Notes: a model not told the origin generated them from the sequence alone. A stretch of DNA of 64,000 nucleotides from Pseudomonas luteola NBRC 103146 (GCF_002091675.1 NZ_BDAE01000013.1:82085-146084), one strand, 5' to 3'. Shown: positions 47,391 through 56,547, numbered from the stretch's first letter. A program made the numbers and translations.

Positions 47391-47878
47391 TCAATTTCTA
47401 CGATGTACCAGCGCTTCTCGCCGGTTGGTGTCTGCACGGTAATTTCCGCATCCAGCGGTTTACCGACCATGGCACGAGCCAGCGGGGCGTCGATGCTGAT
47501 CTGGTTGAGTTTTATGTCGAACTCATCCGGTCCTACGATTCGATAGCGAGCCTGCTCACCCTCGTCATCTTCCAGGGTTACCCAGGCGCCAAAATACACC
47601 TTGTAGGGATCTGCCGGCCGCTCGCTGATAACCTTGAGATTCTCCAATCGCTTACGCAAAAAACGTACACGGCTATCGATTTCACGCAGCATTTTCTTGC
47701 CATAGGTGTACTCGGCATTCTCTGAACGATCACCCTGGGCCGCCGCTTCGCTCACGGACTGCGTAACTTGTGGACGACGGACATTCCAGAGCTCATGCAG
47801 CTCGGCGCGCAGGCGCGCTTCGCCTTCGGGCGTAATCAAAGGGGTGCCTGCACTACGAGGCGGTCGGTATCGACTCAT
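47381..47878 (-). CDS. greB: Transcription elongation factor GreB
   Basis: 165 residues. It binds RNA polymerase's secondary channel and stimulates cleavage of backtracked RNA. N-terminal coiled-coil tip with the acidic residues (EGEARLRAEL ... AAQGDRSENAEYTYGKK, where DRSENAEY is the Gre signature), then the FKBP-like C-terminal domain. The N-terminus MSRYRPPRSAGTPLIT marks GreB rather than GreA. No Shine-Dalgarno of note. Confidence 0.95.
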   Translation of the reverse strand: MSRYRPPRSAGTPLITPEGEARLRAELHELWNVRRPQVTQSVSEAAAQGDRSENAEYTYGKKMLREIDSRVRFLRKRLENLKVISERPADPYKVYFGAWVTLEDDEGEQARYRIVGPDEFDIKLNQISIDAPLARAMVGKPLDAEITVQTPTGEKRWYIVEIDYP

Positions 47879-47903
47879 ACATCCATTCCATATAAAAACC
47901 TGA

Positions 47904-50411
47904 TTAACCTTCCCGCAGAATGCGTAGCGGACTGACCGTCAATGCCCGTCTCGTTCCCAAAAGACCGGCTGCAGCAATCATTGCTGCGCCTATCAGGGGA
48001 AGCAGCAAAAGCCATGGGTGCGGTTGCCATGGCATATCGAACACAAGGCGATACAGCAAAGCTGTAATGATCTCACACCCTAATGCTGCCAAAAGTCCAC
48101 TGGTTGCGCCAAGCAAGGCAAATTCAACCCGGCGGGTGCGTATCAGGAGTCGTCGCTCTGATCCCAGTGCCCGCAAAAGTGCACCCTGGCGTATGCGCTC
48201 ATCCAGTGTGGATTGAAGACCGGCAAACAAGACCGTCATTCCAGCGGCCAATACAAAGAGCAAGACGAATTCTACCGCAATGGTTACTTGGCCCAGGATG
48301 CTGCGTAGTTGCGCAAGGATCGCATCGATAGGCAATAACGTTGCGGCTGGAAACTGACGTGCCAACTCAACCATGGCCCGGTCATGGCCAGGCGGAATGT
48401 AAAAGCTGGTGAGATAGGTGACGGGAACATTGGTAAACGTTCCCGTCTGAAAGATCATGAAGAAATTGGGCTGAAAGTTATTCCAGTCCACGGTTCGCAG
48501 ACTACTCACCTGCGCCTCTATGATCTTGCCGGCAATATTGAAGCTGAGATGATCGCCTATCCCTACTTTGAGGCTCTTGGCCAGTTCTGCCTCTACGGAT
48601 ACGCCCGGCAGATCACGTGTTGGTGGTGTAACGTCCCACCACCGTCCGGCAGTGATGACATTGCCTGAGGGCAGCGTGTCAGCCCAGGTAAGACTAAGGT
48701 CGCGACGCGTGGCGCGGTCTCCGCGTGACTCACTTTCTACGACCTCGCTGGCAGGCTCGCCATTGATCAACACCAAACGACCCTGCACGATGGGATATAA
48801 CGGTTTCGGATTGGGCGACAGCTGGCTGATCTGTGCCGCAAAGGCGTCCTTCTCGGCAGGCAGGATATTGAGTGCAAAATAATTGGGGGAGTCCGCTGGC
48901 AGCTGGTCCTGCCAGCGGTCCAGTATTTCTCCGCGCAACAAGGCGATAAGCGCCATCGCCAACAAAATCAGCCCAAATGCCAGGGCCTGTCCGGCAGCAG
49001 CGACTGGATGACGAAGCAATTGGCCCAGCCCCAAACGCCAGGCAAGCGGTGCCGAGGCTAGCATGCGGCGTAATCCTTTCAAGCCCAGCAGCATTAGTCC
49101 GCCAAGCACTACTGTGGCAGCCAGTCCGCCACCTAGCAGTGCCAGGGTTAGCCTAAGGTCCAGCGATAACCGCCACATGATCAGCCCTAAGGCCAGCAGG
49201 GCAGTACCATAGACGATCCAGCTTCTAGGAGGAACAGGAAGAAGGTCGCTGCGCAGAACGCGTAGGGGCGGGACTCGGCCAAGTGCAGCCAGGGGCGGCA
49301 ACGCGAAACCAGCAAGCGCGATCAGGCCCGTCCCCATACCCGCAAGTGCTGGAAATAGTCCTGCACTGGGGATTGTTGCGGGCAGCAACCCTGCCATCAG
49401 GTGGAAGAGCAGAAATTGGGCAAGCCAGCCCAGTACAGCACCCAGTACGCTGGCCGCCAGTCCGAGCATGGCCAGTTGCACGCTATACAGAATCAAGGCT
49501 TCCCGGCGCGAAAGCCCAAGGCAGCGGAGCAGAGCGCTTGCGTCGAAGCGCCTGACTGCGAAGCGATTGGCCGACATGGCCACGGCCACGCCAGCCAACA
49601 ACACGGCGGCGAGGCTCGCTAATCCCAGGTAGCGTTGCGCTCGGTCCAGGGCGCTGCCGAGCTGACGATTACCGTCGCGTGGGTCCTCGATTCGCTGATT
49701 GACATCGAGACTACGTTCGAGCGTTGCCCGGTAACGCTCCAGCTGATCGGTCGCTCCACTCCAGAGGTCTCGGTAGCGAACCCGGCTGCCCGGCTGGATG
49801 ACTTCAGTGGCCGGCAGGTCTGCACTGTTCATCAGGACACGTGGCGTCAAACTGTAAAAGTCCCCAGCGCGATCGGGTTCGTAGGTCAGGATGCGAGAGA
49901 TACGTAGTGTTTTACGACCAACATCGATCGTGTCACCTATCTTCAGTTCAAGTGCCGGTAACAGACGAGCCTCGACCCAGGCCTCCCCAGGATCTGGAAG
50001 GCCTCCAACTGTTTCCTGACCTTGTGGAGTGAGCGTGCTCTTGAGCTGTCCCCTGAGCGGATAGGAGCCGCTGACGGCTTTGACGCTGGACAGTTGAATG
50101 GCCTGTTCACCGGCAATGACGCTGGAAAACTCTATGGTTTGAGCATGTTTCAGCCCTTGGGCAAGGCCGGCATCGATCTGCTCCTGACGAGCTGCCGAGG
50201 TACCTCGCAGTGCTAGGTCACCGCCTAGAAACTCCGTGGCCCTCAACACCATGGCTTCGTTCAGGCGAGCCGTGAAATAACCGATCGCACAGCTTGAGGC
50301 AACCGCAATCACCAGTGCAAAGAAGAGCACTCGCAGCTCTCCGGCTCGAACTTCTCGCATAAGCTGCCGGCTGGCTTGACGCAATAATCGGAAGAAGGGG
50401 AGGCGAGTCAT
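47904..50411 (-). CDS. ybbP: ABC transporter permease, YbbP/FtsX-like
   Basis: 835 residues, about ten membrane helices: one near the N-terminus (about 25-45), a central group (about 265-440 and 480-500) and a C-terminal group (about 720-825). Two FtsX domains flank a large periplasmic region. With the ATPase YbbA it forms a MacB-type mechanotransmission or lipid-linked exporter. Its start immediately follows the ATPase stop. The ybbA-ybbP pair divergent from tesA is the same as in E. coli. Substrate unknown. Confidence 0.92.
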   Translation of the reverse strand: MTRLPFFRLLRQASRQLMREVRAGELRVLFFALVIAVASSCAIGYFTARLNEAMVLRATEFLGGDLALRGTSAARQEQIDAGLAQGLKHAQTIEFSSVIAGEQAIQLSSVKAVSGSYPLRGQLKSTLTPQGQETVGGLPDPGEAWVEARLLPALELKIGDTIDVGRKTLRISRILTYEPDRAGDFYSLTPRVLMNSADLPATEVIQPGSRVRYRDLWSGATDQLERYRATLERSLDVNQRIEDPRDGNRQLGSALDRAQRYLGLASLAAVLLAGVAVAMSANRFAVRRFDASALLRCLGLSRREALILYSVQLAMLGLAASVLGAVLGWLAQFLLFHLMAGLLPATIPSAGLFPALAGMGTGLIALAGFALPPLAALGRVPPLRVLRSDLLPVPPRSWIVYGTALLALGLIMWRLSLDLRLTLALLGGGLAATVVLGGLMLLGLKGLRRMLASAPLAWRLGLGQLLRHPVAAAGQALAFGLILLAMALIALLRGEILDRWQDQLPADSPNYFALNILPAEKDAFAAQISQLSPNPKPLYPIVQGRLVLINGEPASEVVESESRGDRATRRDLSLTWADTLPSGNVITAGRWWDVTPPTRDLPGVSVEAELAKSLKVGIGDHLSFNIAGKIIEAQVSSLRTVDWNNFQPNFFMIFQTGTFTNVPVTYLTSFYIPPGHDRAMVELARQFPAATLLPIDAILAQLRSILGQVTIAVEFVLLFVLAAGMTVLFAGLQSTLDERIRQGALLRALGSERRLLIRTRRVEFALLGATSGLLAALGCEIITALLYRLVFDMPWQPHPWLLLLPLIGAAMIAAAGLLGTRRALTVSPLRILREG

Positions 50412-51092
50412 TCAGGCCTCCAATGTGACTAGGCGGCCGCTTTCCAGACGTATCAGACGATTGCATCGCTGCGCGAGTCGCTCATCATGGGTCACCAGCA
50501 CCAGGGTGGTTCCAAGCTCTGTGTTCAGTTCGAATAACAGGTCGCTGATACGGGCGCCAGTAGTGGTATCCAGGTTCCCGGTAGGCTCGTCGGCAAACAA
50601 CACCTTGGGGTTAGCAGCGAACGCCCGTGCGATGGCGACTCGTTGCTGCTCGCCTCCAGAAAGCTGGCGCGGATAATGACTCAGGCGATGCCCCAGATTG
50701 ACTCGTTCCAGAAGAGACTCGGCGCGATCACGCGCATTTTTGTAACCTTCAAGCTCCATGGGGAGCATGACATTTTCTAAAGCGGTCAGGCTGTCGAGCA
50801 GTTGAAACGACTGAAAAACGAATCCGACATGCTCGGCACGTATTCGCGCACGCTCATCCTCTGACAATGCGGCCAGAGCATGTCCCGCCAGAACAACATC
50901 CCCCTCACTCGGCTGATCTAACCCGGCCAACAGGCCTAGCAGAGTGGATTTGCCGGAGCCTGAGCTGCCTACGATGGCTAGGCTGTCGCCCTTTGCCAAT
51001 TCAAGGTCGAGGCCATGAAGGATGGTGAGTTCACCTTCCGCGCTGGGTACAACCTTGCTAAGGTTCTGGGCAACTAGAATGCTGGCGCTCAT
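50412..51092 (-). CDS. ybbA: ABC transporter ATP-binding protein YbbA
   Basis: 226 residues, LolD/MacB-type ATPase. Walker A GSSGSGKSTLLG at about 44-55, signature LSGGEQQRVAIARA, Walker B VLFADEPTGNLD, and H-loop VTHDERLA. The start MSASILVAQNLSK is set by family length (226-228); an earlier in-frame ATG would run into tesA's region. Only 11 nt separate its start from the tesA start, so the two divergent promoters must overlap the coding sequences. Confidence 0.93.
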   Translation of the reverse strand: MSASILVAQNLSKVVPSAEGELTILHGLDLELAKGDSLAIVGSSGSGKSTLLGLLAGLDQPSEGDVVLAGHALAALSEDERARIRAEHVGFVFQSFQLLDSLTALENVMLPMELEGYKNARDRAESLLERVNLGHRLSHYPRQLSGGEQQRVAIARAFAANPKVLFADEPTGNLDTTTGARISDLLFELNTELGTTLVLVTHDERLAQRCNRLIRLESGRLVTLEA

Positions 51093-51103
51093 GAGGATTC
51101 CGC

Positions 51104-51733
51104 ATGCGTAAATGGTTATCGGGCGGCTGTCTCGCGCTGTTTCTAATTGCGCAACACGCCGCAGCACAGACGCTTTTGATCGTTGGAGATAGTATCAGTG
51201 CCGGTTTGGGGATAGAAACGGGCCAAGGATGGGCTTCGCTGCTTGAAAAACGGCTGGACGAACAGAAGGGCAGCTACAAAGTCATCAATGCCTCGATCAG
51301 CGGTGACACCAGTGCCGGCGGGCTTTCCCGGCTATCGCCGTTACTTAATGAGCACAAGCCTGATGTTGTGCTGATTGAGCTGGGCGGCAATGATGGTTTG
51401 CGAGGCCAGCCCCCTGCGCAATTGCAACAAAATCTTGCATCAATGATTGACCAGTCCAAGCAGGCAGGTGCCAAGGTACTGCTTCTAGGAATGCGGTTGC
51501 CGCCCAACTATGGCATTCAGTATACCGAGCGTTTCGCTGCGGTTTATTCCAGTCTGGCTGAAGAAAAAAAGGTCGCACTGGTGCCCTTCTTTCTGGAGGG
51601 GGTTGGAGGAATAGAGCAGTACATGCAGCCAGACGGAATTCATCCCAATGCAGCCGGACAGCCAAGACTACTGGAAAATGCCTGGCAAGCCTTACAGCCC
51701 TTGCTTGAACGGACGCAGAATGCAAAGCACTGA
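51104..51733 (+). CDS. tesA: Arylesterase / acyl-CoA thioesterase I TesA
   Basis: 209 residues, exported by a signal peptide (about 1-22, ending AAA). SGNH hydrolase: block I GDSISAGLG with the nucleophile Ser, the Gly in ISGDTSAGG, Asn in GGNDGLRG, and Asp-x-x-His in DGIHPNAAG. A periplasmic multifunctional thioesterase, lysophospholipase and arylesterase. Divergent from ybbA. A GAGG sequence precedes the ATG. Confidence 0.95.
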   Translation: MRKWLSGGCLALFLIAQHAAAQTLLIVGDSISAGLGIETGQGWASLLEKRLDEQKGSYKVINASISGDTSAGGLSRLSPLLNEHKPDVVLIELGGNDGLRGQPPAQLQQNLASMIDQSKQAGAKVLLLGMRLPPNYGIQYTERFAAVYSSLAEEKKVALVPFFLEGVGGIEQYMQPDGIHPNAAGQPRLLENAWQALQPLLERTQNAKH

Positions 51734-51835
51734 CATTTTGTAAGATTTTACAGTTTGGGGCGGTTAAATCCGGTTCACCTGCTTTTCAGGTCAACGCCTT
51801 TCCGTTAAGGTTGCGCCCCCCTTCTGGAGCCTCAA

Positions 51836-52117
51836 ATGTCGCGTCACGCCTGGTCCTTGTTTGGCTTTCAACTTATCGTGCCTGATTCACAGCTCGATCT
51901 GTTCGCCTGCCGGACAACACGGCTGCACATCGTTGCACGCCAGCTTGAGCTAGGCGGACATGCCGATCGCACATTGTGCGGCAGCCTTCTCCCGGCCGAG
52001 CCCAAGTTTCAGCCATTGGCTCGGCATTGGCTGAGACACTCGCAGTTATGCCCCCAGTGCATGGAACGTCTGGAAGCAGATAAACGGGGTGAAGTGGGTA
52101 CTGTTTCGTTCCTCTGA
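51836..52117 (+). CDS. Conserved hypothetical protein
   Basis: 93 residues, no signal or membrane helix. It contains a Leu/His-rich segment (TTRLHIVARQLELGGHADR) and a C-terminal CPQC pair with an earlier single Cys (LCGSLL), which could bind a metal. No family recognised. It lies between tesA and the L,D-transpeptidase gene, the same place as a hypothetical gene in P. aeruginosa. A GGAG precedes the ATG at about 11 nt. The C-terminus runs close to the leader of the transpeptidase. Confidence 0.65.
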   Translation: MSRHAWSLFGFQLIVPDSQLDLFACRTTRLHIVARQLELGGHADRTLCGSLLPAEPKFQPLARHWLRHSQLCPQCMERLEADKRGEVGTVSFL

Positions 52118-52187
52118 GGTCTCACGACCTTATAGGCGCAGTGTTACACTGACACTATTTACAGCATTCTTTTCAAAGGATTTTTCG

Positions 52188-53168
52188 ATGTTGTCTCGCG
52201 CATCATCTATCGCCTGTTTATCGCTTGCCGTTAGTCTGACTGCCGGTACGGCTTGCGCCCTGGAATTGCCGCTTCCACCGCCTGGTGAAGATATCGTGGG
52301 CGAGGTGCAGGTTATCAAGGCCGCCTACGAAGACACATTTGCAGACCTCGGTGAGAAGTACGATCTTGGCTATTCGGAGATGGTGGCAGCGAACCCGGGC
52401 GTTGATGCCTGGTTGCCAGGGGCGGGTACCGAAGTAGTTCTGCCTACACGGTTCATCCTGCCGCCTGGGCCGCGTGAAGGGGTTGTCATTAATCTGGCTG
52501 AGTACCGTATGTACTACTACCCCAAAGGGGGTAATACGGTTTTCACCTACCCATTGGGAATTGGACGTGAAGGATGGGGGTCGCCTGTTGGGACTACCCG
52601 AATCACCGCCAAGACCAAGGACCCCAGCTGGTATCCGCCTGCATCGATTCGTGCCGAGCACGCCGCCGATGGTGATCCGCTTCCTGCCGTGGTTCCGCCT
52701 GGGCCGGACAATCCGCTTGGACCCTACAAGTTGAACCTTGCGCTACCAGGTTATCTGATCCACGGTTCCAACAAGAAATTTGGTATCGGCATGCAGGTCA
52801 GCCACGGCTGTTTCCGGATGCTGAATGAGGATCTCAAGGAGTTCGTTGGAATGGTTCCGGTGAACACCCCTGTACGCATCATCAACGAGCCTTACAAGTT
52901 TGGTATCAGCCAAGGCAAGCTGTATCTGGAGGCGCATGAGCCGCTCTCGAGCGAAAATGGCAAGCCGGCCATGATCGACCAGCACACGGCTGTAGTGAAT
53001 GCCATGATCCGTCGCGAGGACTTGAGTGGTCACGCTGAGCTGAACTGGGAATTGGTAAAGGACATCGTCACGGCGCAGGATGGTCTGCCCGTAGAGGTGG
53101 CTGCTACCATCAATCAGGCTTCTCAAACTGCTGCGACTGCCGCTGATCAGCCTGCTGCAGCGCTATAA
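52188..53168 (+). CDS. L,D-transpeptidase, YkuD family
   Basis: 326 residues. Signal peptide about 1-23. A LysM-like region at about 40-90 (DLGEKYDLGYSEMVAANPGVD), then the YkuD catalytic domain at about 100-230 with the active-site motif IHGSNKKFGIGMQVSHGCFRM (cited as HGSNKKFG and SHGCFRM; Cys is the nucleophile). The C-terminal tail is Ala/Thr/Gln-rich. Such enzymes crosslink murein or attach a Braun-type lipoprotein; the murein lipoprotein gene oprI is the next gene, convergent. Start from family N-terminus and AAGGA 7 nt upstream; a longer frame has no support. Confidence 0.93.
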   Translation: MLSRASSIACLSLAVSLTAGTACALELPLPPPGEDIVGEVQVIKAAYEDTFADLGEKYDLGYSEMVAANPGVDAWLPGAGTEVVLPTRFILPPGPREGVVINLAEYRMYYYPKGGNTVFTYPLGIGREGWGSPVGTTRITAKTKDPSWYPPASIRAEHAADGDPLPAVVPPGPDNPLGPYKLNLALPGYLIHGSNKKFGIGMQVSHGCFRMLNEDLKEFVGMVPVNTPVRIINEPYKFGISQGKLYLEAHEPLSSENGKPAMIDQHTAVVNAMIRREDLSGHAELNWELVKDIVTAQDGLPVEVAATINQASQTAATAADQPAAAL

Positions 53169-53182
53169 AACAGTGTGGCAAC

Positions 53183-53211
53183 AAAAAGCCCGCCAAAATG
53201 GCGGGCTTTTT
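53183..53211 (+). terminator. Terminator after the L,D-transpeptidase
   Basis: AAAAAGCCCGCC-AAAAT-GGCGGGCTTTTT, 14 nt after the stop; works on both strands. Confidence 0.92.
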
Positions 53212-53220
53212 GTTGCTCGC

Positions 53221-53244
53221 AAAAGCCGACCCGAGAGTCGGCTT
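53221..53244 (-). terminator. oprI: Terminator after oprI
   Basis: Minus strand: AAGCCGAC-TCTCGG-GTCGGCTTTT, 17 nt after the oprI stop. Confidence 0.85.
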
Positions 53245-53261
53245 AACAGGTCAGAGACCTA

Positions 53262-53513
53262 TTATTTGCGGCTGGCTTTTTCCAGCATACGCAGAGCGCG
53301 CTCGTTAGCTTCGTCAGCAGTCTGCTGAGCTTTCTGAGCAGCAGCCAGAGCGTCGTCAGCATGACGATAAGCTTCGTCAGCACGAGCCTGAGCGCGAGCA
53401 GCAGCGTCTTCAGTAGCGGTCAGACGGGCTTCGCTTTCTTTGGAAGCGTGGCTGCAACCAGTAGCCAGGGCAGCTGCCAGAGCCAGAGCGGCAAATTTCA
53501 GAGCGTTGTTCAT
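53262..53513 (-). CDS. oprI: Murein lipoprotein OprI
   Basis: 83 residues, close to P. aeruginosa OprI throughout. Lipobox ATGC (cysteine at 20) after a short signal, then a heptad alpha-helical chain ([20 protein letters not shown] ... [19 protein letters not shown]) ending in Lys, the residue that links Braun-type lipoproteins to murein. It trimerises and ties the outer membrane to the cell wall. Start is the second of two ATGs (MNNALKF), AAGGGG upstream. The convergent L,D-transpeptidase is a natural candidate for its attachment. Confidence 0.97.
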   Translation of the reverse strand: MNNALKFAALALAAALATGCSHASKESEARLTATEDAAARAQARADEAYRHADDALAAAQKAQQTADEANERALRMLEKASRK

Positions 53514-53971
53514 CATTATCCCCTTGAGGTGGACTTCCATATAGAGTGCAAATTTCCCAGCGGAAAATTGCGCGCTACATACTACTCATAACGTGTAGTA
53601 AGTAAACTGAGCGAATGCAAGGTTCGCGAGTTTTTTTCACTTTCCCTTTCATAAGCTCGATAAATTGACATTGCGTTGCTTAAAAAGTGTCCAAGGGTGA
53701 CTGATGACGGGTTTTCTGACGGTATAAGGAGCGCGACTAAGGCAAACAGTTACAAGGCTAATGGGTTGTATTAATGCAAACTTCAACGCACTATTAAGCT
53801 CTTAGTCTTGCGCCAGATGCTCGTTGTATTAAGCCTAAGGTCATGATTGTTGTGCGATGGCCGGCCCGAACGGGGCAGCCATTTCTGTAGTCTGAAAATA
53901 GGCTCGGCAGCAATGTCGCTTCCCAATAAGAGAGATAAGGCGGGTAATCGGTTTTCCGCCAAGGAGCAGAT
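53514..53971. other. Long AT-richer gap upstream of oprI
   Basis: 458 nt without a supported gene. Near oprI (minus strand) there is an inverted repeat TACTAC-N9-GTAGTA at 53580-53600, about 67 nt before its ATG. TTGCAT and later weak -10-like elements are present, but I cannot fix the promoter. A weak stem GCGAA/TTCGC followed by seven Ts (about 53613-53637) could end a plus-strand transcript. The rest, up to the acetyltransferase RBS (AAGGAG), shows no RNA gene I recognise. Confidence 0.4.
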
Positions 53972-54256
53972 ATGAACGAGTCGTTTTCAATCGACCACGA
54001 CCTCTCATCTCACCAATTTGTCATCCACGTCGATGGGCAGCGCGCGTATCTTGCCTATATGGATCTTGGTAAGCAGACCATGGATTTTTACAGAACCTTT
54101 GTGCCCGATAATCTGCGGGGCAGGGGAATAGCCGCAGCGTTAGCCGAACACGCACTGACTTACGCGGAGTCACGTGGCTACAGCGTCATTCCATCCTGCT
54201 CCTATGTCGAGCGTTATATCGAACGGCGTCAGCAGAAGCTAACGGCTCCTCACTAA
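53972..54256 (+). CDS. Small GNAT-like N-acetyltransferase (NATD1/YjdJ type)
   Basis: 94 residues, the compact Gcn5-related N-acetyltransferase type. Pattern: AYLAYMDLGKQTMDFYRTFVPDNLRGRGIAAALAEHAL (cited as FYRTFVPDNLRGRGIAAALA) with the acetyl-CoA pyrophosphate-binding RGRGIA, then IPSCSYVERYI. Normal for this family. Substrate unknown. AAGGAG lies 8 nt before the ATG. The downstream hairpin at 54267-54293 faces the other way. Confidence 0.88.
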   Translation: MNESFSIDHDLSSHQFVIHVDGQRAYLAYMDLGKQTMDFYRTFVPDNLRGRGIAAALAEHALTYAESRGYSVIPSCSYVERYIERRQQKLTAPH

Positions 54257-54266
54257 TCGACAGGCA

Positions 54267-54293
54267 TAAAAAAGCCGGGTAAAGAACCCGGCT
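54267..54293 (-). terminator. Terminator after the DAHP synthase gene
   Basis: Minus strand: AGCCGGGT-TCTT-TACCCGGCT-like hairpin (arms AGCCGGGT and ACCCGGCT) followed by six Us, 17 nt after the DAHP synthase stop. Confidence 0.88.
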
Positions 54294-54309
54294 ATAAGAA
54301 GACTGGCAA

Positions 54310-55386
54310 TCAATCGCGCTTGCGCTTGGGCAGTACGTCCTTGAGCTTGTTATGCATGCTCATGATGCTCTGTTCCGTCATTTCCCAATCGATGCAGGCA
54401 TCTGTAACCGAAACGCCGTATTTCAGTTCGTTGAGATCCTTAGGAATCGGCTGGTTGCCATAGCCCAGATGGCTCTCTACCATCAATCCGATAATGGACT
54501 GGTTGCCTTCGATTATCTGGTTGGCAACGTTATCCATTACCAGCGGCTGCAGTGAGGCATCCTTGTTAGAGTTTGCATGGCTGCAATCCACCATGATATT
54601 AGCCTTGACCTTGGCTTTGCTTAATTCACGTTCGCATACCGCAACGCTGACCGAGTCGTAGTTCGGTTTGCCGTTACCGCCGCGCAGAACCACATGACCG
54701 TAGGGGTTACCTTTGGTTTGCACGATCGAGACCTGTCCCTGCTGATTGATGCCGAGGAAACGATGTGGGTTTGAGACCGATTGCAAGGCGTTGATAGCAA
54801 CGGTCAGGCTGCCATCGGTGCCGTTCTTGAAGCCAACGGCCGATGAAAGGCCGGAAGCCATTTCACGGTGCGTTTGGGACTCCGTGGTCCGGGCGCCAAT
54901 TGCAGACCAGCTGATCAGGTCCTGAAGATACTGTGGTGAGATGGGATCTAGTGCTTCGGTGGCAGTAGGCAAGCCTTTCTCGGCCAGCTCCAGCAGCAAT
55001 TGGCGACCAATGTGCAAACCATCCTGAATCTTGAAGGAGTCGTCCAGGTAGGGATCGTTGATAAGCCCTTTCCAGCCGACTGTCGTCCGCGGCTTCTCAA
55101 AATACACCCGCATGACAAGGAAGAGGGTATCGGAAACTTTTTCGGCCAGAACCTTCAGGCGGTCGGCGTACTCGTGGGCTGCCTTGATGTCATGAATGGA
55201 GCAGGGGCCAATCACGACAAAAATCCGATGATCCTTGCCATCAAGGATATCACGCACCACCTGGCGACCCTGAGCGACTGTCTTGGAGGCGCTTTCGGTC
55301 AAAGGAATCTCTAGTTTGAGTCGCTCAGGCGTTATCAGGGGGTCGTTTGATACGACGTTTAGGTCATTTATAGGTAAATCGGCCAT
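54310..55386 (-). CDS. 3-deoxy-7-phosphoheptulonate (DAHP) synthase, type I
   Basis: 358 residues. First step of the shikimate pathway: phosphoenolpyruvate plus erythrose 4-phosphate to DAHP. Conserved segments: VVIGPCSIHD with the metal-binding Cys, RVYFEKPRTTVGWKG, GARTTESQTHREMASGLS, and MVDCSHANSNKD. AroG/AroF/AroH class I; which amino acid inhibits it cannot be told. The start MADLPINDLNVVSND matches Pseudomonas homologues; the frame is open 27 codons further upstream but that part is not conserved. It is monocistronic with a terminator. Confidence 0.95.
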   Translation of the reverse strand: MADLPINDLNVVSNDPLITPERLKLEIPLTESASKTVAQGRQVVRDILDGKDHRIFVVIGPCSIHDIKAAHEYADRLKVLAEKVSDTLFLVMRVYFEKPRTTVGWKGLINDPYLDDSFKIQDGLHIGRQLLLELAEKGLPTATEALDPISPQYLQDLISWSAIGARTTESQTHREMASGLSSAVGFKNGTDGSLTVAINALQSVSNPHRFLGINQQGQVSIVQTKGNPYGHVVLRGGNGKPNYDSVSVAVCERELSKAKVKANIMVDCSHANSNKDASLQPLVMDNVANQIIEGNQSIIGLMVESHLGYGNQPIPKDLNELKYGVSVTDACIDWEMTEQSIMSMHNKLKDVLPKRKRD

Positions 55387-55570
55387 AGTGTTCTCGGAGG
55401 CCACGGTGCCTGCTTGGGCATAACCGGCTGGCGTTACGCGGTAAAAGGTGGACAAGAGGCTAACCATAACGTGTCTTCATAGGAGGCGACAATGGCCTTT
55501 TCCGGTTCGAGAGACGAAGCGGCCTGTTGCGTCCTTGAATGTCTTGACCAGTACGAAATAGCGAGGCTTT

Positions 55571-55897
55571 GTGGAATTAAGCGATCTTGATGCGGATCAG
55601 GCGTTGTTGGCGCTTTCGGGAGTAACGTTGCTTATCTTCACCAGTGAAGGGTGCTCAAGTTGCCGGTGGGCGCGAGAGCGCTTGCCGGAGATGAACTTGC
55701 CATGCGATCAAATCGCCTGGGTCGATGCGGAGCGAAACGGAGGAATGGTGCAGCGCTATGAGGTATTTCACTTGCCTGCTCTGTTCGTAGTACGTCAGGG
55801 GCTATTTTATGGCGGGCTGAAAACGCGGATGACCGAGTCTGAATTGAATCAGGGAATTCTGGCTTGTCTGAGCCGTGATGCTGATGATTTACCTTGA
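55571..55897 (+). CDS. Thioredoxin-fold protein
   Basis: 108 residues, GTG start with GAGG 5 nt upstream. Thioredoxin-like fold with a CSSC active site (SEGCSSCRWARERLP at about 26-40) and cis-proline region HLPALFVV near 75. The CSSC differs from CGPC, so it may be reductive, isomerase-like or a minor thioredoxin. No signal peptide, so cytosolic. Divergent from the DAHP synthase gene. Partner unknown. Confidence 0.8.
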   Translation: MELSDLDADQALLALSGVTLLIFTSEGCSSCRWARERLPEMNLPCDQIAWVDAERNGGMVQRYEVFHLPALFVVRQGLFYGGLKTRMTESELNQGILACLSRDADDLP

Positions 55898-56055
55898 TGA
55901 GAGAAGTGTGATGTTAACTAACCAAGTTCGCAAATTAAGGCATTTACCAGCATTTTGCACGGCGAAGTGGCAATACGCTGCTACGCTTTCCTGTGATGAA
56001 TAAGAATTCGGCATGTCGTATGACGGCCATCCACGTCAGTAGTTGAGGGGGCCAA

Positions 56056-56547
56056 TTGATCCAATCGATTCTTTATGCAACTGATCTGGGCATCTACTCA
56101 TCCTCTGTCTTGCAGCATGCGCTTTCCTTGGCGCGAGCGCATGATGCTAAGTTGTATGTCGTACATGCAGTTGAACCCTTGGGGTTGTTCGCTGACTCGA
56201 TTTTGCAAACCTATATGGATGCCTCCACGTTGGCACAATTGAACAAGCAGGGTTTCAATACCGTTTTAGCCAATATTGAGCAGCGCGTGATTGAGTGTCT
56301 GCGCGATGAAATGGGGGAGACTGCGCAGGAGTTTGACCGTATCCGCTTGGTGCGGGTCGTTCAGGGAGATCCCGCTCAGGTCATTCTTGATCAGTCCCAT
56401 GATCTGGCTGTCGATTTGATTGTGTTGGGCAGTCATAGTCATGGCAGCACTTGGGATACACCGCTGGGACGTACTGCAGGTAAAGTTCTGCAAATGGCGG
56501 ATGTGCCTGTCTATCTTGTACCCATGTTGCAGCATCGCAGCCATTGA
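56056..56547 (+). CDS. Universal stress protein, UspA family
   Basis: 163 residues, one Usp domain. ILYATDLGIYSSSVLQHAL at the start and the ATP-binding-type motif DLIVLGSHSHGSTWDTPLGRTAGKVLQMADVPVYLV (cited as VLGSHSHG and LGRTAGKVL) near the end. The start is a TTG (MIQSILYATDLG) with GAGGGGG upstream; no ATG or GTG fits. Usp genes beside cysB are also found in P. aeruginosa. Role in stress survival by family. Confidence 0.9.
   Translation: MIQSILYATDLGIYSSSVLQHALSLARAHDAKLYVVHAVEPLGLFADSILQTYMDASTLAQLNKQGFNTVLANIEQRVIECLRDEMGETAQEFDRIRLVRVVQGDPAQVILDQSHDLAVDLIVLGSHSHGSTWDTPLGRTAGKVLQMADVPVYLVPMLQHRSH

Noticed and set aside
55387..55467. 27-codon in-frame extension of the DAHP synthase, considered as a leader peptide
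   Set aside because: It has only scattered Tyr/Phe codons, no attenuator hairpin follows, and homologues start at MADLPIND.
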